Notes: generated by a model not told the origin, from the sequence alone. A DNA stretch of 64,000 nucleotides from Paenibacillus sp. PCH8 (GCF_002968835.1 NZ_PKQK01000002.1:186001-250000); one strand, 5' to 3'. Positions 10,816-20,682 are shown, numbered from the stretch's first letter. A program made the numbers and translations.

Positions 10816-12033
10816 TTGTCTCAATATCACCCTTTAAACCCCCAGGATGCAATCGAACTGGCCAAAACATTACCGGGTCCATTTGCGGCAGATGCGAATC
10901 TGGATTGTCATGAGATCGGCGACGGCAATCTGAATTTGGTATTCCACATCACGGATCAGAACTCCGATAAAAGTATCATTATCAAACAGGCGCTTCCTTA
11001 TGCGAAAGTGGTTGGAGAATCATGGCCACTCTCTCTGGTACGTGCCCGAATTGAACGTGAAATTCTTCAGGAAGAGTATCGTCTGTGTCCAGGGATGGTA
11101 CCGGAAGTGTATCATTACGATGATGACCTCGCGTTAACGGTTATGGAAGATCTAAGTGATCATGTAATCATGCGTAAAGGCCTGATTGAAGGTGTTACCT
11201 ACCCTCTTTTTGCACAACATATTGGGGAATTCATGGCAAGAACGCTGTTCTTCACATCCGACTTGGGCATGAATCAGCAATTGAAGAAGGAACAACAGGG
11301 TCGATTTATCAATCCCGATCAATGCAAAATAACGGAAGACCTGATCTTTGATGAACCCTATCGGATTGCACCAAATAACAACTATGATGAAGCAATTGAA
11401 GATGAAGCCGAGGCGCTTCGTTCGGATGGAGCACTTCATCTTGAAGTGGCTTTGCTGCGTGAAAAATTCCTGACGCATAGCCAAGCATTGCTTCATGGAG
11501 ATCTGCACACCGGCAGCATTTTCGTCACACCTGAATCGACCAAAGTTATCGATCCCGAATTTGCATATTACGGTCCCATGGGATTCGATGTCGGCGCAGT
11601 TCTTGCGAACCTGCTGCTGAACTATGTGTCTCTACCAGGGTGGATTCAGGATGAGCCTGCTTTGCGCGAGCGTGAAGTACTTTTGCTGGATATGATTCGT
11701 GATGTATGGACTGAATTTGAATCCCGTTTCCGTGCGCTCTGGGCTACTGATCTGGTTGATCCACTGGCGAAAACGCCTGGGTATCAGGATCTCTATGTAC
11801 AGCAATTATTCAGAGATAGCGTAGGTTTTGCTGGCGCAAAAATGGTCCGCCGTATTGTTGGTCTTGCCCACGTGGCGGACATCGATACTATTGCGGATGG
11901 AACGGAACGCGAACACGCTCAGCGCAAGGCTCTGGCTGTCGGCAAAGCGCTCATTAAGAGCCATCGCCGCGTGAATACGATTGGTGAAGTACTAGACACT
12001 GTGTCTACAGCTGTCTCTGGCGTTAAAGCCTAA
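10816..12033 (+). CDS. mtnK: Methylthioribose kinase
   Basis: First enzyme of the methionine-salvage branch here: it phosphorylates 5-methylthioribose to its 1-phosphate using ATP. The 405-residue protein has the kinase fold with the nucleotide part (GDGNLNLVFHI), the catalytic HGDLHTGSI loop and the metal-binding VIDPEFAYYGPMGFDVG. The start is a TTG at 10816, five bases after GGAGGTGG; the in-frame ATG at 10801 overlaps that ribosome site and is unlikely. The product feeds MtnA, encoded 23 bases downstream. Confidence 0.93.
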   Translation: MSQYHPLNPQDAIELAKTLPGPFAADANLDCHEIGDGNLNLVFHITDQNSDKSIIIKQALPYAKVVGESWPLSLVRARIEREILQEEYRLCPGMVPEVYHYDDDLALTVMEDLSDHVIMRKGLIEGVTYPLFAQHIGEFMARTLFFTSDLGMNQQLKKEQQGRFINPDQCKITEDLIFDEPYRIAPNNNYDEAIEDEAEALRSDGALHLEVALLREKFLTHSQALLHGDLHTGSIFVTPESTKVIDPEFAYYGPMGFDVGAVLANLLLNYVSLPGWIQDEPALREREVLLLDMIRDVWTEFESRFRALWATDLVDPLAKTPGYQDLYVQQLFRDSVGFAGAKMVRRIVGLAHVADIDTIADGTEREHAQRKALAVGKALIKSHRRVNTIGEVLDTVSTAVSGVKA

Positions 12034-12056
12034 ATTAAGGAACGGAGGAACTATCC

Positions 12057-13130
12057 ATGACAACTCTTGAACATCAGCCTCTTTCCTCTCTGAACTGGAA
12101 AAAGGACAAGCTTGAAATGCTTGACCAGCGTCTGTTACCCGAAACGATTCTTATGCTGAAACTGTATACACCCGAGGAGGTATGGGAATCCATCCACTCC
12201 ATGAAAGTACGCGGTGCTCCTGCGATTGGCATTGCTGCTGCATTCGGTGTCGTATTGGGTGCCAAATCCTATGACGGAACGACCGTTCAAGGATGGCTTG
12301 ATCACGTAAAATCCATTTGTGCTCATCTGGCTACTTCCCGTCCAACGGCTGTGAACCTGTTCTGGGCACTGGATCGCATGATGCTAAAAGCAAGTGCTCT
12401 CGTTGAATCCGGCATGAGTCTGGAAGAGAGCAATGCTGTTCTTGAAGCAGAAGCTCTATTGATTCAGAAGGAAGACGAAGAAGTATGCCGCATGATCGGT
12501 GAGAATGCACTGCCTTTGTTCGAAGATGGTATGGGTGTGCTCACCCACTGTAATGCTGGCGGACTGGCCACTGCAAAATACGGTACGGCAACGGCTCCAA
12601 TGTACCTTGCTCAGGAACGTGGCATGCATCTTAAAATATTTGCCGACGAGACTCGTCCTGTACTTCAGGGCGCACGTCTGACTGCATTTGAGTTACAGCA
12701 AGCCGGCATTGACGTTACGCTGATCTGCGATAACATGGCGGGCATGGTGATGTCCAAAGGCTGGATTCAAGCCGTTATCGTAGGAACAGACCGCGTTGCT
12801 GCGAATGGCGATGTGGCTAACAAAATCGGAACCTACAGCGTGGCAGTGCTTGCCAAGGCTCACAATATTCCGTTCTATGTAGCTAGCCCGTTGTCCACCA
12901 TCGACTTGTCCACTCCATCCGGAGACCTGATTCCGATTGAGGAACGTGCTGCGGAGGAAGTGACCGAAGGATTTGGCAAACGTACTGCACCGCAAGGTGT
13001 TAAAGTATTCAATCCGGCGTTTGACGTAACTCCTAACGAATATGTAACAGCTATCATTACGGAGAAAGGCGTTGTTCGCGCTCCTTTCCAAGAAAACTTG
13101 GCTGCCTTGTTCGCGAAGGAAGAGGCTTAA
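12057..13130 (+). CDS. mtnA: Methylthioribose-1-phosphate isomerase
   Basis: Converts methylthioribose-1-phosphate to methylthioribulose-1-phosphate, the step after MtnK. The 357-residue chain has the family motifs [11 protein letters not shown] (51), [12 protein letters not shown] (94), the catalytic Cys165 in [10 protein letters not shown], and Asp245 in [16 protein letters not shown] precedes the ATG. It is homologous to eIF2B-alpha-type proteins, but the catalytic pair and the mtnK context settle the call. The remaining salvage genes (mtnW, X, B, D) are not in the window. An IS element begins 85 bases downstream. Confidence 0.95.
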   Translation: MTTLEHQPLSSLNWKKDKLEMLDQRLLPETILMLKLYTPEEVWESIHSMKVRGAPAIGIAAAFGVVLGAKSYDGTTVQGWLDHVKSICAHLATSRPTAVNLFWALDRMMLKASALVESGMSLEESNAVLEAEALLIQKEDEEVCRMIGENALPLFEDGMGVLTHCNAGGLATAKYGTATAPMYLAQERGMHLKIFADETRPVLQGARLTAFELQQAGIDVTLICDNMAGMVMSKGWIQAVIVGTDRVAANGDVANKIGTYSVAVLAKAHNIPFYVASPLSTIDLSTPSGDLIPIEERAAEEVTEGFGKRTAPQGVKVFNPAFDVTPNEYVTAIITEKGVVRAPFQENLAALFAKEEA

Positions 13131-13215
13131 CTTTATAAGCGTATTTAAGAAGAGTTCGTGTAGTATAGAGTTAGTGGTTACGATGTGCCAGGCTCTGCAT
13201 TACGACGCTAAAGGA

Positions 13216-13257
13216 GGGGCTGTCCCATAAGTCATAAAAATGGCTAGGGACAGCCCT
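13216..13257. terminator. Protective hairpin at the left end of the IS
   Basis: GGGCTGTCCC and GGGACAGCCC are perfect inverse complements about 20 bases apart, followed by TGTTTTC. Such end hairpins shield transposase genes from impinging transcription; here it would also end mtnA read-through. Confidence 0.6.
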
Positions 13258-13339
13258 GTTTTCTAAATTGTAAAACAAAAAGAAACCGCTCCTTGGTAAA
13301 ATGGAAGTACGACCCACCATTTGAAAGGAGACGGTTTCT

Positions 13340-14899
13340 TTGTACATTCAATATACCATGGATCAACTTTTCTTGCCAATGGATTTGGAGACAGATATCC
13401 CCGAAAATCACATCGTTCGTGTCGTGAATGACGCAGTCAACCGCCTGAGCGATTCCATTTTTAATGCGGCGTATCCTGGCGGGGGCCGCCATAGTTACCA
13501 CCCCAAAATGCTCACTAAAATCATCATCTACGCCTACACCCAGCGAATCTATTCTTCCCGACAAATCGCCAAGGCGGCTCGGGAAAACATCATGTTTATG
13601 TGGCTCGCCGGGCGACAACAGCCGGATTTTCGGACCATTAATCGCTTCCGTTCCGAGCGGATGAAAGAAGTGCTGGAAACCGTGTTTACCCATATACTGG
13701 AGTTGCTTGTTCAGGAGCAATACGTATCCTTGGAACACTACTTTCTGGACGGAACCAAGCTTGAAGCGAATGCGAATCGGTACACCTTCGTCTGGAAAAA
13801 GGCTGTCGTCAAGTACCAGGCCAAGCTGCAAGAAAAAGTACATACCCTGTTCCAAGCCATCGAAGCGGCCGAAAGTGAAGAAGATGCGCTCCACGCGGGT
13901 ACAGACCTCCCTGAGCTCGGGGAAGCTTCCGCACTCACGGCAGAAAAGGTGGAAAAAGCGGTTCAGCAACTGGAGGAATCTTTACAAGAAAAACCGAAAA
14001 ACAAAATCGTAAAGAAAGCCGTGCGCCAGTTACGCAAAGACTTGCTACCGCGGCTGCAAAAGTATGAGCACCAGATCCAAACCGCAGGGGAGCGGAATAG
14101 CTATAGCAAAACCGATCCGGACGCAACGTTCATGCGAATGAAAGAAGATCATATGCGAAATGGTCAATTGAAGCCAGGGTACAATGTGCAGATTGGAACG
14201 GAAAACCAATTTATTTTGGGTTACACGGTGCACCAGCGACCGACAGACACGAAATGTCTGAAGCCCCATCTCGATCATTTAGAAGAAACGCTCGGCAAAA
14301 AACCGAAGACTGTCATTGCCGATGCAGGATATGGAAGCGAAGAAAATTACAGCTATTTCGAAGAGAACAACATCCAAGCGATCGTCAAATACGGGACGTA
14401 CCATAAGGAGAAAACGAGGGCCTTTCAGCAAGCGATTGGCAAAGTGGATCACTGGAGCTACAACGAAACGGAAGATTCATGGAGCTGTGCGGCCGGGAAG
14501 ACGTTACGTTTTCGGTACGAAAGCGAGACGGTCACGGAAAGTGGTTACACGATTCGTACCCGCCATTATCGAAGTGAAGATTGTAGTGCATGTCCTCTGA
14601 AAGCAACATGCACCAAAGCCAAAGGAAATCGGGAGATCGCGATCAGTCTGACCTATATGCGGCAAAAAAACGAGATGCGGGAACGACTGCGCAGTGAGGA
14701 AGGATACACCCTTTCCGTTCGGCGCATGACGGAGCCGGAGAGTGTGTTTGGACAAATCAAAAACAACCGGGGATTCCGAAGATTCCTGCTTCGCGGCTTG
14801 CAAAAAGTAAGCCTGGAGGTCGGGTGGCTTTGCCTTGCCCACAATCTGCTTAAAAAAGCCGCAATGACGGAAAAACGCAAAAAGGACAAAGCAGGATAA
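13340..14899 (+). CDS. IS1182-family transposase
   Basis: A full-length 519-residue DDE transposase. It opens with the family's MDQLFLPMDLETDIPENH region, followed by the DUF772-type N-terminal domain (HSYHPKMLTKIIIYAYTQ, SSRQIAKAARENIMFMWL). DDE residues are likely in YFLDGTKLEAN, VIADAGYGSEENY and the C-terminal MTEPESVFGQIKNNRGFRRF. A Cys cluster CSACPLKATC lies near 415. I chose the TTG at 13340 because GAAAGGAG lies nine bases upstream; an ATG at 13358 is an alternative. No stop or frameshift, so the element may be active. Confidence 0.92.
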   Translation: MYIQYTMDQLFLPMDLETDIPENHIVRVVNDAVNRLSDSIFNAAYPGGGRHSYHPKMLTKIIIYAYTQRIYSSRQIAKAARENIMFMWLAGRQQPDFRTINRFRSERMKEVLETVFTHILELLVQEQYVSLEHYFLDGTKLEANANRYTFVWKKAVVKYQAKLQEKVHTLFQAIEAAESEEDALHAGTDLPELGEASALTAEKVEKAVQQLEESLQEKPKNKIVKKAVRQLRKDLLPRLQKYEHQIQTAGERNSYSKTDPDATFMRMKEDHMRNGQLKPGYNVQIGTENQFILGYTVHQRPTDTKCLKPHLDHLEETLGKKPKTVIADAGYGSEENYSYFEENNIQAIVKYGTYHKEKTRAFQQAIGKVDHWSYNETEDSWSCAAGKTLRFRYESETVTESGYTIRTRHYRSEDCSACPLKATCTKAKGNREIAISLTYMRQKNEMRERLRSEEGYTLSVRRMTEPESVFGQIKNNRGFRRFLLRGLQKVSLEVGWLCLAHNLLKKAAMTEKRKKDKAG

Positions 14900-14921
14900 A
14901 CCTCTGCTTTGTCCTTTTTTG
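14881..14921 (+). terminator. Terminator of the transposase gene
   Basis: AAAGGACAAAGCAG pairs with CTGCTTTGTCCTTTTTT. The left arm is inside the last codons of the transposase. Confidence 0.8.
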
Positions 14922-14993
14922 AACGTATGAGTGTTATTTCTTTTTGACATTACGCTTTTTAAGGGCTTTTGAGACAGCCCCTTTTGTTATTGA

Positions 14994-15296
14994 TTAAATC
15001 ATTTTTAACAAAGCCTCTACACCTGTCATGCCAACTGTAATGCCCATGGCCTCGGCTTCTGTTGTCACCGACTCCATAGGTGCGTGCAGCAACTGCTCCA
15101 GTGTACGCACACCAACTGCCCGAGCTGCAATAATTTTGCGATCTCCAAGCTTCTCATTAAGTAATCCCACGTCGAGTGCTCCGCACATGATATATCCTTT
15201 GGATGTATTAATGGTCAGCAACGTTGTTTTGGGCAGCTTGACTTCTACCCCAACCAATACATGCTCTCCAACTACAATAGGCTCCATTGTCACCAT
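14994..15296 (-). CDS. DUF1805 family protein, YunC-like
   Basis: About 100 residues. The signature GYIMCGALDVGLLNEKL, DRKIIAARAVGVRTLEQLL and EAMGITVGMTGVEAL is that of DUF1805, seen in Bacillus subtilis YunC; its biochemical role is not known to me. I place the start at 15296 (MVTMEPIVV), downstream of a GGAGGTGG; the frame is open nine codons further. The gene points toward the IS, whose right end lies 12 bases past its stop, so its original terminator may have been displaced. Confidence 0.8.
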   Translation of the reverse strand: MVTMEPIVVGEHVLVGVEVKLPKTTLLTINTSKGYIMCGALDVGLLNEKLGDRKIIAARAVGVRTLEQLLHAPMESVTTEAEAMGITVGMTGVEALLKMI

Positions 15297-15472
15297 AATT
15301 TCCCGATCCACCTCCTCTTCCACAGGTCACGATAATTGTATGCCTCATTCTGGATTGTCGTGTGGACACCTGCCGTGTTTGAGAAAATGTAGGTACTTCC
15401 AGTTCAAGTACTGTTGGTAATTCTCCTCTCAGACTTAGATAGTAGAAATATGCTTTCTTTGAAATATAAAAA

Positions 15473-15496
15473 AGCCACCTCAGAAATGAGGTAGCT
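15473..15496 (-). terminator. Terminator after the secreted-protein gene
   Basis: On the minus strand AGCTACCTCA and TGAGGTGGCT enclose four bases and are followed by TTTTTTATA. Confidence 0.85.
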
Positions 15497-15509
15497 CTCA
15501 TAATAATCG

Positions 15510-16124
15510 TTAATATTTTTGAGCGTCTATAAGTTCATCAAGGTCATACTTCAAATTATAATCTGTGTATATTACTCTAAGTCTTACAGCATCAGTAACC
15601 CTAGCCAACATCAAACTAATACTGGTTTTTTTCTTGTCAATTACCCAATTAGATTCGAGAGCAATAGCACCCGCGACTAAATCTTTTTCTACGTCTTCAC
15701 TATCATAAAGTACTCGTTTCCCACTTGGAGTTAAACCATCTTTGAAGTTAATTGAACCATCATATTCGTCTAAGAGATCGCGTTTTATACTAAAGTATTT
15801 ATAGTACTTATCCATAGTAGTTTTCTTATAATCATTAGGGTAAATCTCGTATACTGCACGTACTAATTTGTTATTATAGAATATGTATACTAGTTTCGCG
15901 TTCACTCTGAATCCCGTTGTTTTGTACTCCAATAACGAGATATCTTTTATTTTTGATTGATCTAGCAATTTCGACTTCTCTTTCTTTTTGACCTGGTTAA
16001 CAGTCATGCCCCAATTAACATTTTTAAAATCATACTTAGTAGCTGCTGTTGCTGGTGCGGGTGCATATGTAGTTGAAACGACAAACAATAATAAAGCTAA
16101 AAACGATAAAACCAATTTCTTCAT
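15510..16124 (-). CDS. Secreted protein of unknown function
   Basis: A 204-residue protein with a clear signal peptide (MKKLVLSFLALLLFVVSTTY, cleavage likely after ATA near residue 28). The mature part begins YDFKNVNWGMTVNQVKKKEK. The 'NV-W-GM-V---E' start recurs in many small exported proteins of Firmicutes and suggests a short alpha/beta repeat domain, but I know no function. It is Lys- and Tyr-rich and has no membrane anchor. GGAGGAGAGG lies upstream. AT-rich like the accessory region that follows. Confidence 0.7.
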   Translation of the reverse strand: MKKLVLSFLALLLFVVSTTYAPAPATAATKYDFKNVNWGMTVNQVKKKEKSKLLDQSKIKDISLLEYKTTGFRVNAKLVYIFYNNKLVRAVYEIYPNDYKKTTMDKYYKYFSIKRDLLDEYDGSINFKDGLTPSGKRVLYDSEDVEKDLVAGAIALESNWVIDKKKTSISLMLARVTDAVRLRVIYTDYNLKYDLDELIDAQKY

Positions 16125-16231
16125 ATGTAGACCTCTCCTCCTAAATTATGGAATGATTATACCATGCCAAAAGGAGCCGGTCTATTGGATTCGATAGGAG
16201 GGATTAGAACGCAGGGAATAAACGCCATAAT

Positions 16232-16258
16232 AAAAAGCCACCCTCACCCAAGGTGAGT
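16232..16258 (-). terminator. Terminator after the small charged-protein gene
   Basis: On the minus strand CTCACC, three bases, GGTGAG, then GGTGGCTTTTTATT. A short but perfect stem with a T run, 16 bases past the stop at 16274. Confidence 0.65.
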
Positions 16259-16273
16259 CACATTTGGCCTACC

Positions 16274-16534
16274 TTAAAACGTATGCTCATCATTCTTTAG
16301 TCGCCTTATCTCCGTCAACTCTCTTCTAATTCCCAATATACGTCTATGAAGTACACTTCGGTCTATTGATTCAACTACCGACTTTTTGAACTGGACATCT
16401 AATTCACTTAATTGCTCCTGAGCTAGTTTCTTTTTATGTATTGGTTTAACTTGAAGTTTTTTAGTTTCAGGCTTGATAGGCTTCAATCTCTTCTGCTTCA
16501 TAATCTGTTCAAATACGCTGTCCTCTTGATGCAT
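16274..16534 (-). CDS. Small charged protein of unknown function
   Basis: An 86-residue, Lys/Arg-rich protein (MHQEDSVFEQIMKQKRLKPI at the start, RRILGIRRELTEIRRL near the end), probably helical in its C-terminal half. I start at the second ATG (16534) because AAGGA lies nine bases before it; the first ATG three codons upstream overlaps that site. No family recognised. It sits between the secreted protein and the accessory operon, with terminators on both sides. Confidence 0.5.
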   Translation of the reverse strand: MHQEDSVFEQIMKQKRLKPIKPETKKLQVKPIHKKKLAQEQLSELDVQFKKSVVESIDRSVLHRRILGIRRELTEIRRLKNDEHTF

Positions 16535-16648
16535 GGTATTCATTCCTTAATGTGTGATGAACATATTGTAACACAACGAGAAGACAACTGTTAGACGAAC
16601 GACAAAGTACAGCCGGTTAGAGTTGGGCATGAGCCTAAACGCAAAAAA

Positions 16649-16669
16649 AAGAGGGCTAATGCCCTCTTT
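16649..16669. terminator. Terminator at the end of the accessory operon
   Basis: AAAGAGGGC, four bases, GCCCTCTTT with A and T runs on both flanks. It closes the long leftward operon that ends at 16686 and could work in both directions. Confidence 0.85.
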
Positions 16670-16685
16670 TGATAGTGTAATCATT

Positions 16686-18644
16686 TTATAGAATGTAAAA
16701 ATAAGCTTGATTCCCTGGACTCTTCACCATCACTGTGGTCACTATATCACTAGCATCCCGTTTACGAATACTTGCGATTGAATCTAACTCTTCACTCCCA
16801 ATAACCCTTGGTAGGACATATGCAGCCAGATCAGGCTTGGAAATTGTCAGTTCATTAGCCATATCGACAATCTGTCTCACATCTACTGTAGACTGCATAT
16901 CCTTCCACTCTCGTACCTGAAGGTAGCTATCCAAGTATTCTCTTTCCTTGATACTAATGTGGCCATCCAGAACATCCATATACTTAATCTCAATACTGGA
17001 AAGTACTTCCGGTCTGGAGACATACAGTTGCCCAGGCTGTTCTTCCAAATAAGGAATCTCAAGACTGCCTGCCCTCTCATCATGATCTAATGCTCTGACT
17101 TGAAGAACACTATTCAGATCAGGCTTACTAACCATAATCTCTGAAATTACAGTCGAATCACCGTCGTACATGACCTTTAGCAAAGACCCCAACGTTGAAG
17201 TAGCTTTTATATAATTGGACACTTCCAATGATGCATGAAGATCAGGTATGGATACAATTAAACTCGTATCCCGTCCATCATGGAACAACTGTGATATCGT
17301 TAACGTACTGACCAGAGACACTTGTCTATCTACCGTAATAACTGAAAATAAGTCAGGATGAGAAACTGCGATTTCTACAGTTTTTTCGTCGTCCAGACCT
17401 GTTCTGACGGCAAGGTTACCGTCTGTATCCTTAGTTGTTCGTATAGCAGTAATGAACTGCGAATGAAGCTCGGGTTTAGAAACAACAACCCATGTTTCCC
17501 TCTCTTCTGTCCTACTTTCAACAATAGAAATGTTCGAATCCAGTTCCGCATCTATACGTTTAGCTACAGTCAGGTCTACATCCAGATCCGGACGGCTGAC
17601 CGCGATGACTTGAGGTATATCATGATGCATGTGATCCTCATAGCGATGGACGTACAACTGAGATTTGAGCCAATCCAGCCCAATATCACTGTGTACAACT
17701 AACGTTGAAGCTATATCCTTGCGACCTGCACCATAAATAAAAACTTCACTTCCGATTTCAGTTCGACCGATGGAATAGATCTGAGAAGTGATATATTTGA
17801 TCTGCAAAACAGGTGGTTTGGAAGACTCACGAGTGTTGAAATATATCGGTGTGTTACCGCTAGACTGAATGATCATTCCAACATTCGAAAGAATGCCTTC
17901 TCTCCACATTTGAAGTAATGCCATCATATCAAACTCAACATAACGTTCAGTCTGATCCACGATATAACTGGACGATAAGAGCTGAATGGACTGAGGTCTG
18001 TTCGCATAAGTAATCCCGTACTCCCGCCACAGTGTATCAGGCTGATGCAACTCAATATGTGCTCCAGGTGCCAGAGTTCCCGTGTAATATAACCTCAATT
18101 TAGCTACTTCCAGATATAACAGATCAGGTATTCTGGTATCCAGATCACCGAAATGTATAAACGATTCGAATTGCTCCATCTCGTCTCTGCCGATCATCAT
18201 ACGCTGTGTATCACCAAAGTTGATCGTCTGTAAGTGAGTTTGACTTCGCGTGGTTGCATCAGCAACAGGCTTTAGGCTAACAGTCACACGAGGTGCTTCC
18301 AGCAATTCATATTTGCCGTGTGCACGATTATGTGGCCGAACATACAACATACCTTCAAGATCAACTTTGGACGCTGCTTGAATGGTTGCGCTCAGATCTC
18401 CTTGTGCCTTGTACATCACATATAGCGAATTGTTCAATTCCTGTGACCGTCTGACACGTACGGAGACACTGGAGTCGATCTCGGACACTTTTCTAGTAGC
18501 AGCTATTAGGGTCGAAGGCAGTTCTTCATCTACCTGATTGTACAGGATATACTTTGCTGCAAAACGATTCTCTGGACTTTTAATATGTATATAACTATCT
18601 AATGGAGTCTCCCCGCTGTTAATTTCACTCACTTCCTGTCTCAT
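16686..18644 (-). CDS. DNRLRE-like repeat protein, end of the accessory operon
   Basis: A 652-residue protein without signal peptide. Residues about 140-290 look like a DNRLRE domain (FESFIHFGDLDTRIPDLLYL, LRLYYTGTL, WREYGITYANRP, FDMMALLQMW), an extracellular beta-sandwich. Around it run short beta units built on the theme V-S-K/R/H-P-D/E-L: AVSRPDLDVDL, VVSKPELHSQF, AVSHPDLFSVI, IVSIPDLHASL, MVSKPDLNSVL, YVSRPEVLSSI, TISKPDLAAYV, roughly every 35-40 residues. This suggests a long fibrous stalk. The start is 12 bases after the preceding stop, with a weak GGGTG site. Function unknown; a surface or tail-fibre structure is inferred. Confidence 0.6.
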   Translation of the reverse strand: MRQEVSEINSGETPLDSYIHIKSPENRFAAKYILYNQVDEELPSTLIAATRKVSEIDSSVSVRVRRSQELNNSLYVMYKAQGDLSATIQAASKVDLEGMLYVRPHNRAHGKYELLEAPRVTVSLKPVADATTRSQTHLQTINFGDTQRMMIGRDEMEQFESFIHFGDLDTRIPDLLYLEVAKLRLYYTGTLAPGAHIELHQPDTLWREYGITYANRPQSIQLLSSSYIVDQTERYVEFDMMALLQMWREGILSNVGMIIQSSGNTPIYFNTRESSKPPVLQIKYITSQIYSIGRTEIGSEVFIYGAGRKDIASTLVVHSDIGLDWLKSQLYVHRYEDHMHHDIPQVIAVSRPDLDVDLTVAKRIDAELDSNISIVESRTEERETWVVVSKPELHSQFITAIRTTKDTDGNLAVRTGLDDEKTVEIAVSHPDLFSVITVDRQVSLVSTLTISQLFHDGRDTSLIVSIPDLHASLEVSNYIKATSTLGSLLKVMYDGDSTVISEIMVSKPDLNSVLQVRALDHDERAGSLEIPYLEEQPGQLYVSRPEVLSSIEIKYMDVLDGHISIKEREYLDSYLQVREWKDMQSTVDVRQIVDMANELTISKPDLAAYVLPRVIGSEELDSIASIRKRDASDIVTTVMVKSPGNQAYFYIL

Positions 18645-18655
18645 TGTATTGAGAG

Positions 18656-20632
18656 CTACACCCGGTCTGCTGTGACCTTCATTTCAAAATTACCATTCGG
18701 ATTCGGCTTGGCATGAATATCTGTTGCGATACGAATATAAAAATCGATGCTGTCCTCCGGTTGAATCAGACCATAGGTCAGATAATCGATCGGAAGAAAC
18801 GGGTCGGCCTGTCTGGATAATTGGACGTCAACACCGTCCGTTTCGAATTTCTTATCCATCTCCAGGTATACATGATCCACAGCATATCCTAGCAAGTTTT
18901 TGATTCTGACTTTCTTGGTTAACGTCGTCTGTCCGGCAATGATCACCCCATAATCGAGTTGTTTCAAAATACCGCCAAAGGTATCTGAAAGAAAGTCTCC
19001 AGACTCATCCATAAACATTAATCCCGAATACGATCCGATAAACTTGGTTTCCCAGGAGTCTACGGTACCCCAATAGTCCTGAAATTCAACCTTCAAGATA
19101 TTCTCTACGCCAAAATTAACATTTCTCTCATCAATATTGAGTTCAATATTGAATGGAGAAGATGCTAGTCGTGTAAAATTGCCATCTCCCGGATAATACG
19201 TTTTACCGTTCAACAAGACACGGTATTTAACCTTGCCCTGATCTGCATCATCCAGCACACCTGTAAGTTTGTTACCAGAGTAGGTCAGGTTGATTGTGGC
19301 TGTGGTGTTTAACAGTTGCAGTGACATATCTTTAAACTCCACGGCATGACGCGGTGCATCAACGACCATCTTCACTTCGTCCAGCGAATAGCTGTTTTCA
19401 TAATGCTTGCTGCTATCGAAATAATAGGCGATTCGTGTTAAACCGATTAAATCCTTTTCAGGGATGGCGTTGAGTGTGTCCAGATTCATTCCTTTTCTTT
19501 TGAACAGCGTGGTAGCCTGGATATCCAGATTGAACCACTTGTTGAAACGGTACGTTTTCCATGTCAGCCCCGAGTCGAACGAAGCAGCCATTCTTAAAAT
19601 ACCTTCCGGGCTGCTCTCCGTTACTTTCGTAGCAATAACCTTTTTCACGTCTCCATATAACGCTAGGTCTGTTGGTTGCACAATTAATTGTTCAAACGGT
19701 AGTGCGTTATACGTTAGCATCATGTCCCGATTACCGGCAATAACCTCTTCATCATTCGTCCACGTAACCACGTCAAAATCTCCCTCAAGTTCATCCAATG
19801 GGGAGTAGTTAGCCGTGATATTTAGTTCCGCTGACGTTTTGGATGGATCATCTGTGTAGTATAGAACATCCACACTATCACCCAACTCGTCGTAGAGGGT
19901 AAACGGTTCGGTTTCGATTGTAATCGTTGATTCGGTTTGATTCGGGTCATCAGTGTATTCAATGATTTTGATCTCTTTGTCTTCCCATTCTTCCGCTAGG
20001 GTGAAGGGATCAGTTTCGATATTGAAGGATACTTCTGTTTTGGTTGGGTCGTCGGTGTAGTAGCATAATTCGACCTCGCCTTGAAATTGTGCCCATGCGG
20101 ATTCAGGGATAGTTGAGATGTCTAGAACTGAATTACTTAAATATTGTTGCTCACTAGGAGAGCTAACGCTAACAAGGCTCCATGCATTGTTATAGAACGT
20201 CTTATATCCTTGATTATCTTTCACGAGAGAGCCTCTGAATAATGTTTCAAAATCAACAGCAAATACTTTTGTCCCACCATTGGTTGTATTGGAAGCAATG
20301 AGCTTATAATTCACATTATCAGTACTCAAATAAACATTATAAGCTTTACCATAAGTAGTATTCGGCCAGTCAGTTAGTTCCAGCGTGAAATATCCCGTGG
20401 CTTCGAATTTAAAAATATAATAACCTTTTCCACTTCCATTGTAATAGGGAGGTTCATTCGTGCCTGTGAATAGCAAACCCATATTTGCGACCCTTTGATC
20501 CATATTATGACCGTATATATTGCTCAAGTCTAATGAGAGATATTGACCAGAAGATTTAGACTTAAGTTTTACGTTCCAAATCAATCCTATACCACCGTTA
20601 TTTATAGCTTCTGCCTTGATGTAAACAGTCAT
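18656..20632 (-). CDS. Large modular protein with YYTDDP repeats
   Basis: A 658-residue protein of the accessory operon. Residues 1-160 form a beta-rich N-terminal domain (GSGKGYYIFKFEATGYFTLE). Then come three to four tandem units around YYTDDPTKTEVSFNIET, EYTDDPNQTESTITIET and YYTDDPSKTSAELNITA, each about 38 residues. The C-terminal half is again beta-rich (MAASFDSGLTWKTYRFNKW) and ends in a domain with LIQPEDSIDFYIRIATDIHA, much as in phage or appendage accessory proteins. No signal peptide or enzyme motif. AAAGGGTGTG precedes the ATG. I do not recognise a family. Confidence 0.6.
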   Translation of the reverse strand: MTVYIKAEAINNGGIGLIWNVKLKSKSSGQYLSLDLSNIYGHNMDQRVANMGLLFTGTNEPPYYNGSGKGYYIFKFEATGYFTLELTDWPNTTYGKAYNVYLSTDNVNYKLIASNTTNGGTKVFAVDFETLFRGSLVKDNQGYKTFYNNAWSLVSVSSPSEQQYLSNSVLDISTIPESAWAQFQGEVELCYYTDDPTKTEVSFNIETDPFTLAEEWEDKEIKIIEYTDDPNQTESTITIETEPFTLYDELGDSVDVLYYTDDPSKTSAELNITANYSPLDELEGDFDVVTWTNDEEVIAGNRDMMLTYNALPFEQLIVQPTDLALYGDVKKVIATKVTESSPEGILRMAASFDSGLTWKTYRFNKWFNLDIQATTLFKRKGMNLDTLNAIPEKDLIGLTRIAYYFDSSKHYENSYSLDEVKMVVDAPRHAVEFKDMSLQLLNTTATINLTYSGNKLTGVLDDADQGKVKYRVLLNGKTYYPGDGNFTRLASSPFNIELNIDERNVNFGVENILKVEFQDYWGTVDSWETKFIGSYSGLMFMDESGDFLSDTFGGILKQLDYGVIIAGQTTLTKKVRIKNLLGYAVDHVYLEMDKKFETDGVDVQLSRQADPFLPIDYLTYGLIQPEDSIDFYIRIATDIHAKPNPNGNFEMKVTADRV

Positions 20633-20682
20633 ATTATGTCACACCCTTTCTAAATTCTAAATGAATCAATCATTTTATTTAC

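Larger units (their letters stand above)
13216..14981 (+). mobile_element. IS1182-family insertion sequence, intact
   Basis: A 1.77-kb element with terminal inverted repeats: the left end reads GGGGCTGTCCCATAAG and the right end, reversed, GGGGCTGTCTCAAAAG (two mismatches in 16). It holds one transposase gene. The left end contains a second hairpin (GGGCTGTCCC paired with GGGACAGCCC at about 13248) that probably blocks outside transcription. No target duplication is obvious in the flanks, which is not unusual for the family. The right end stops 12 bases from the stop codon of the DUF1805 gene. Confidence 0.88.

Noticed and set aside
13216..14981. Target duplication around the IS
   Set aside because: Flanking bases do not repeat convincingly; only the inverted ends are kept as evidence.
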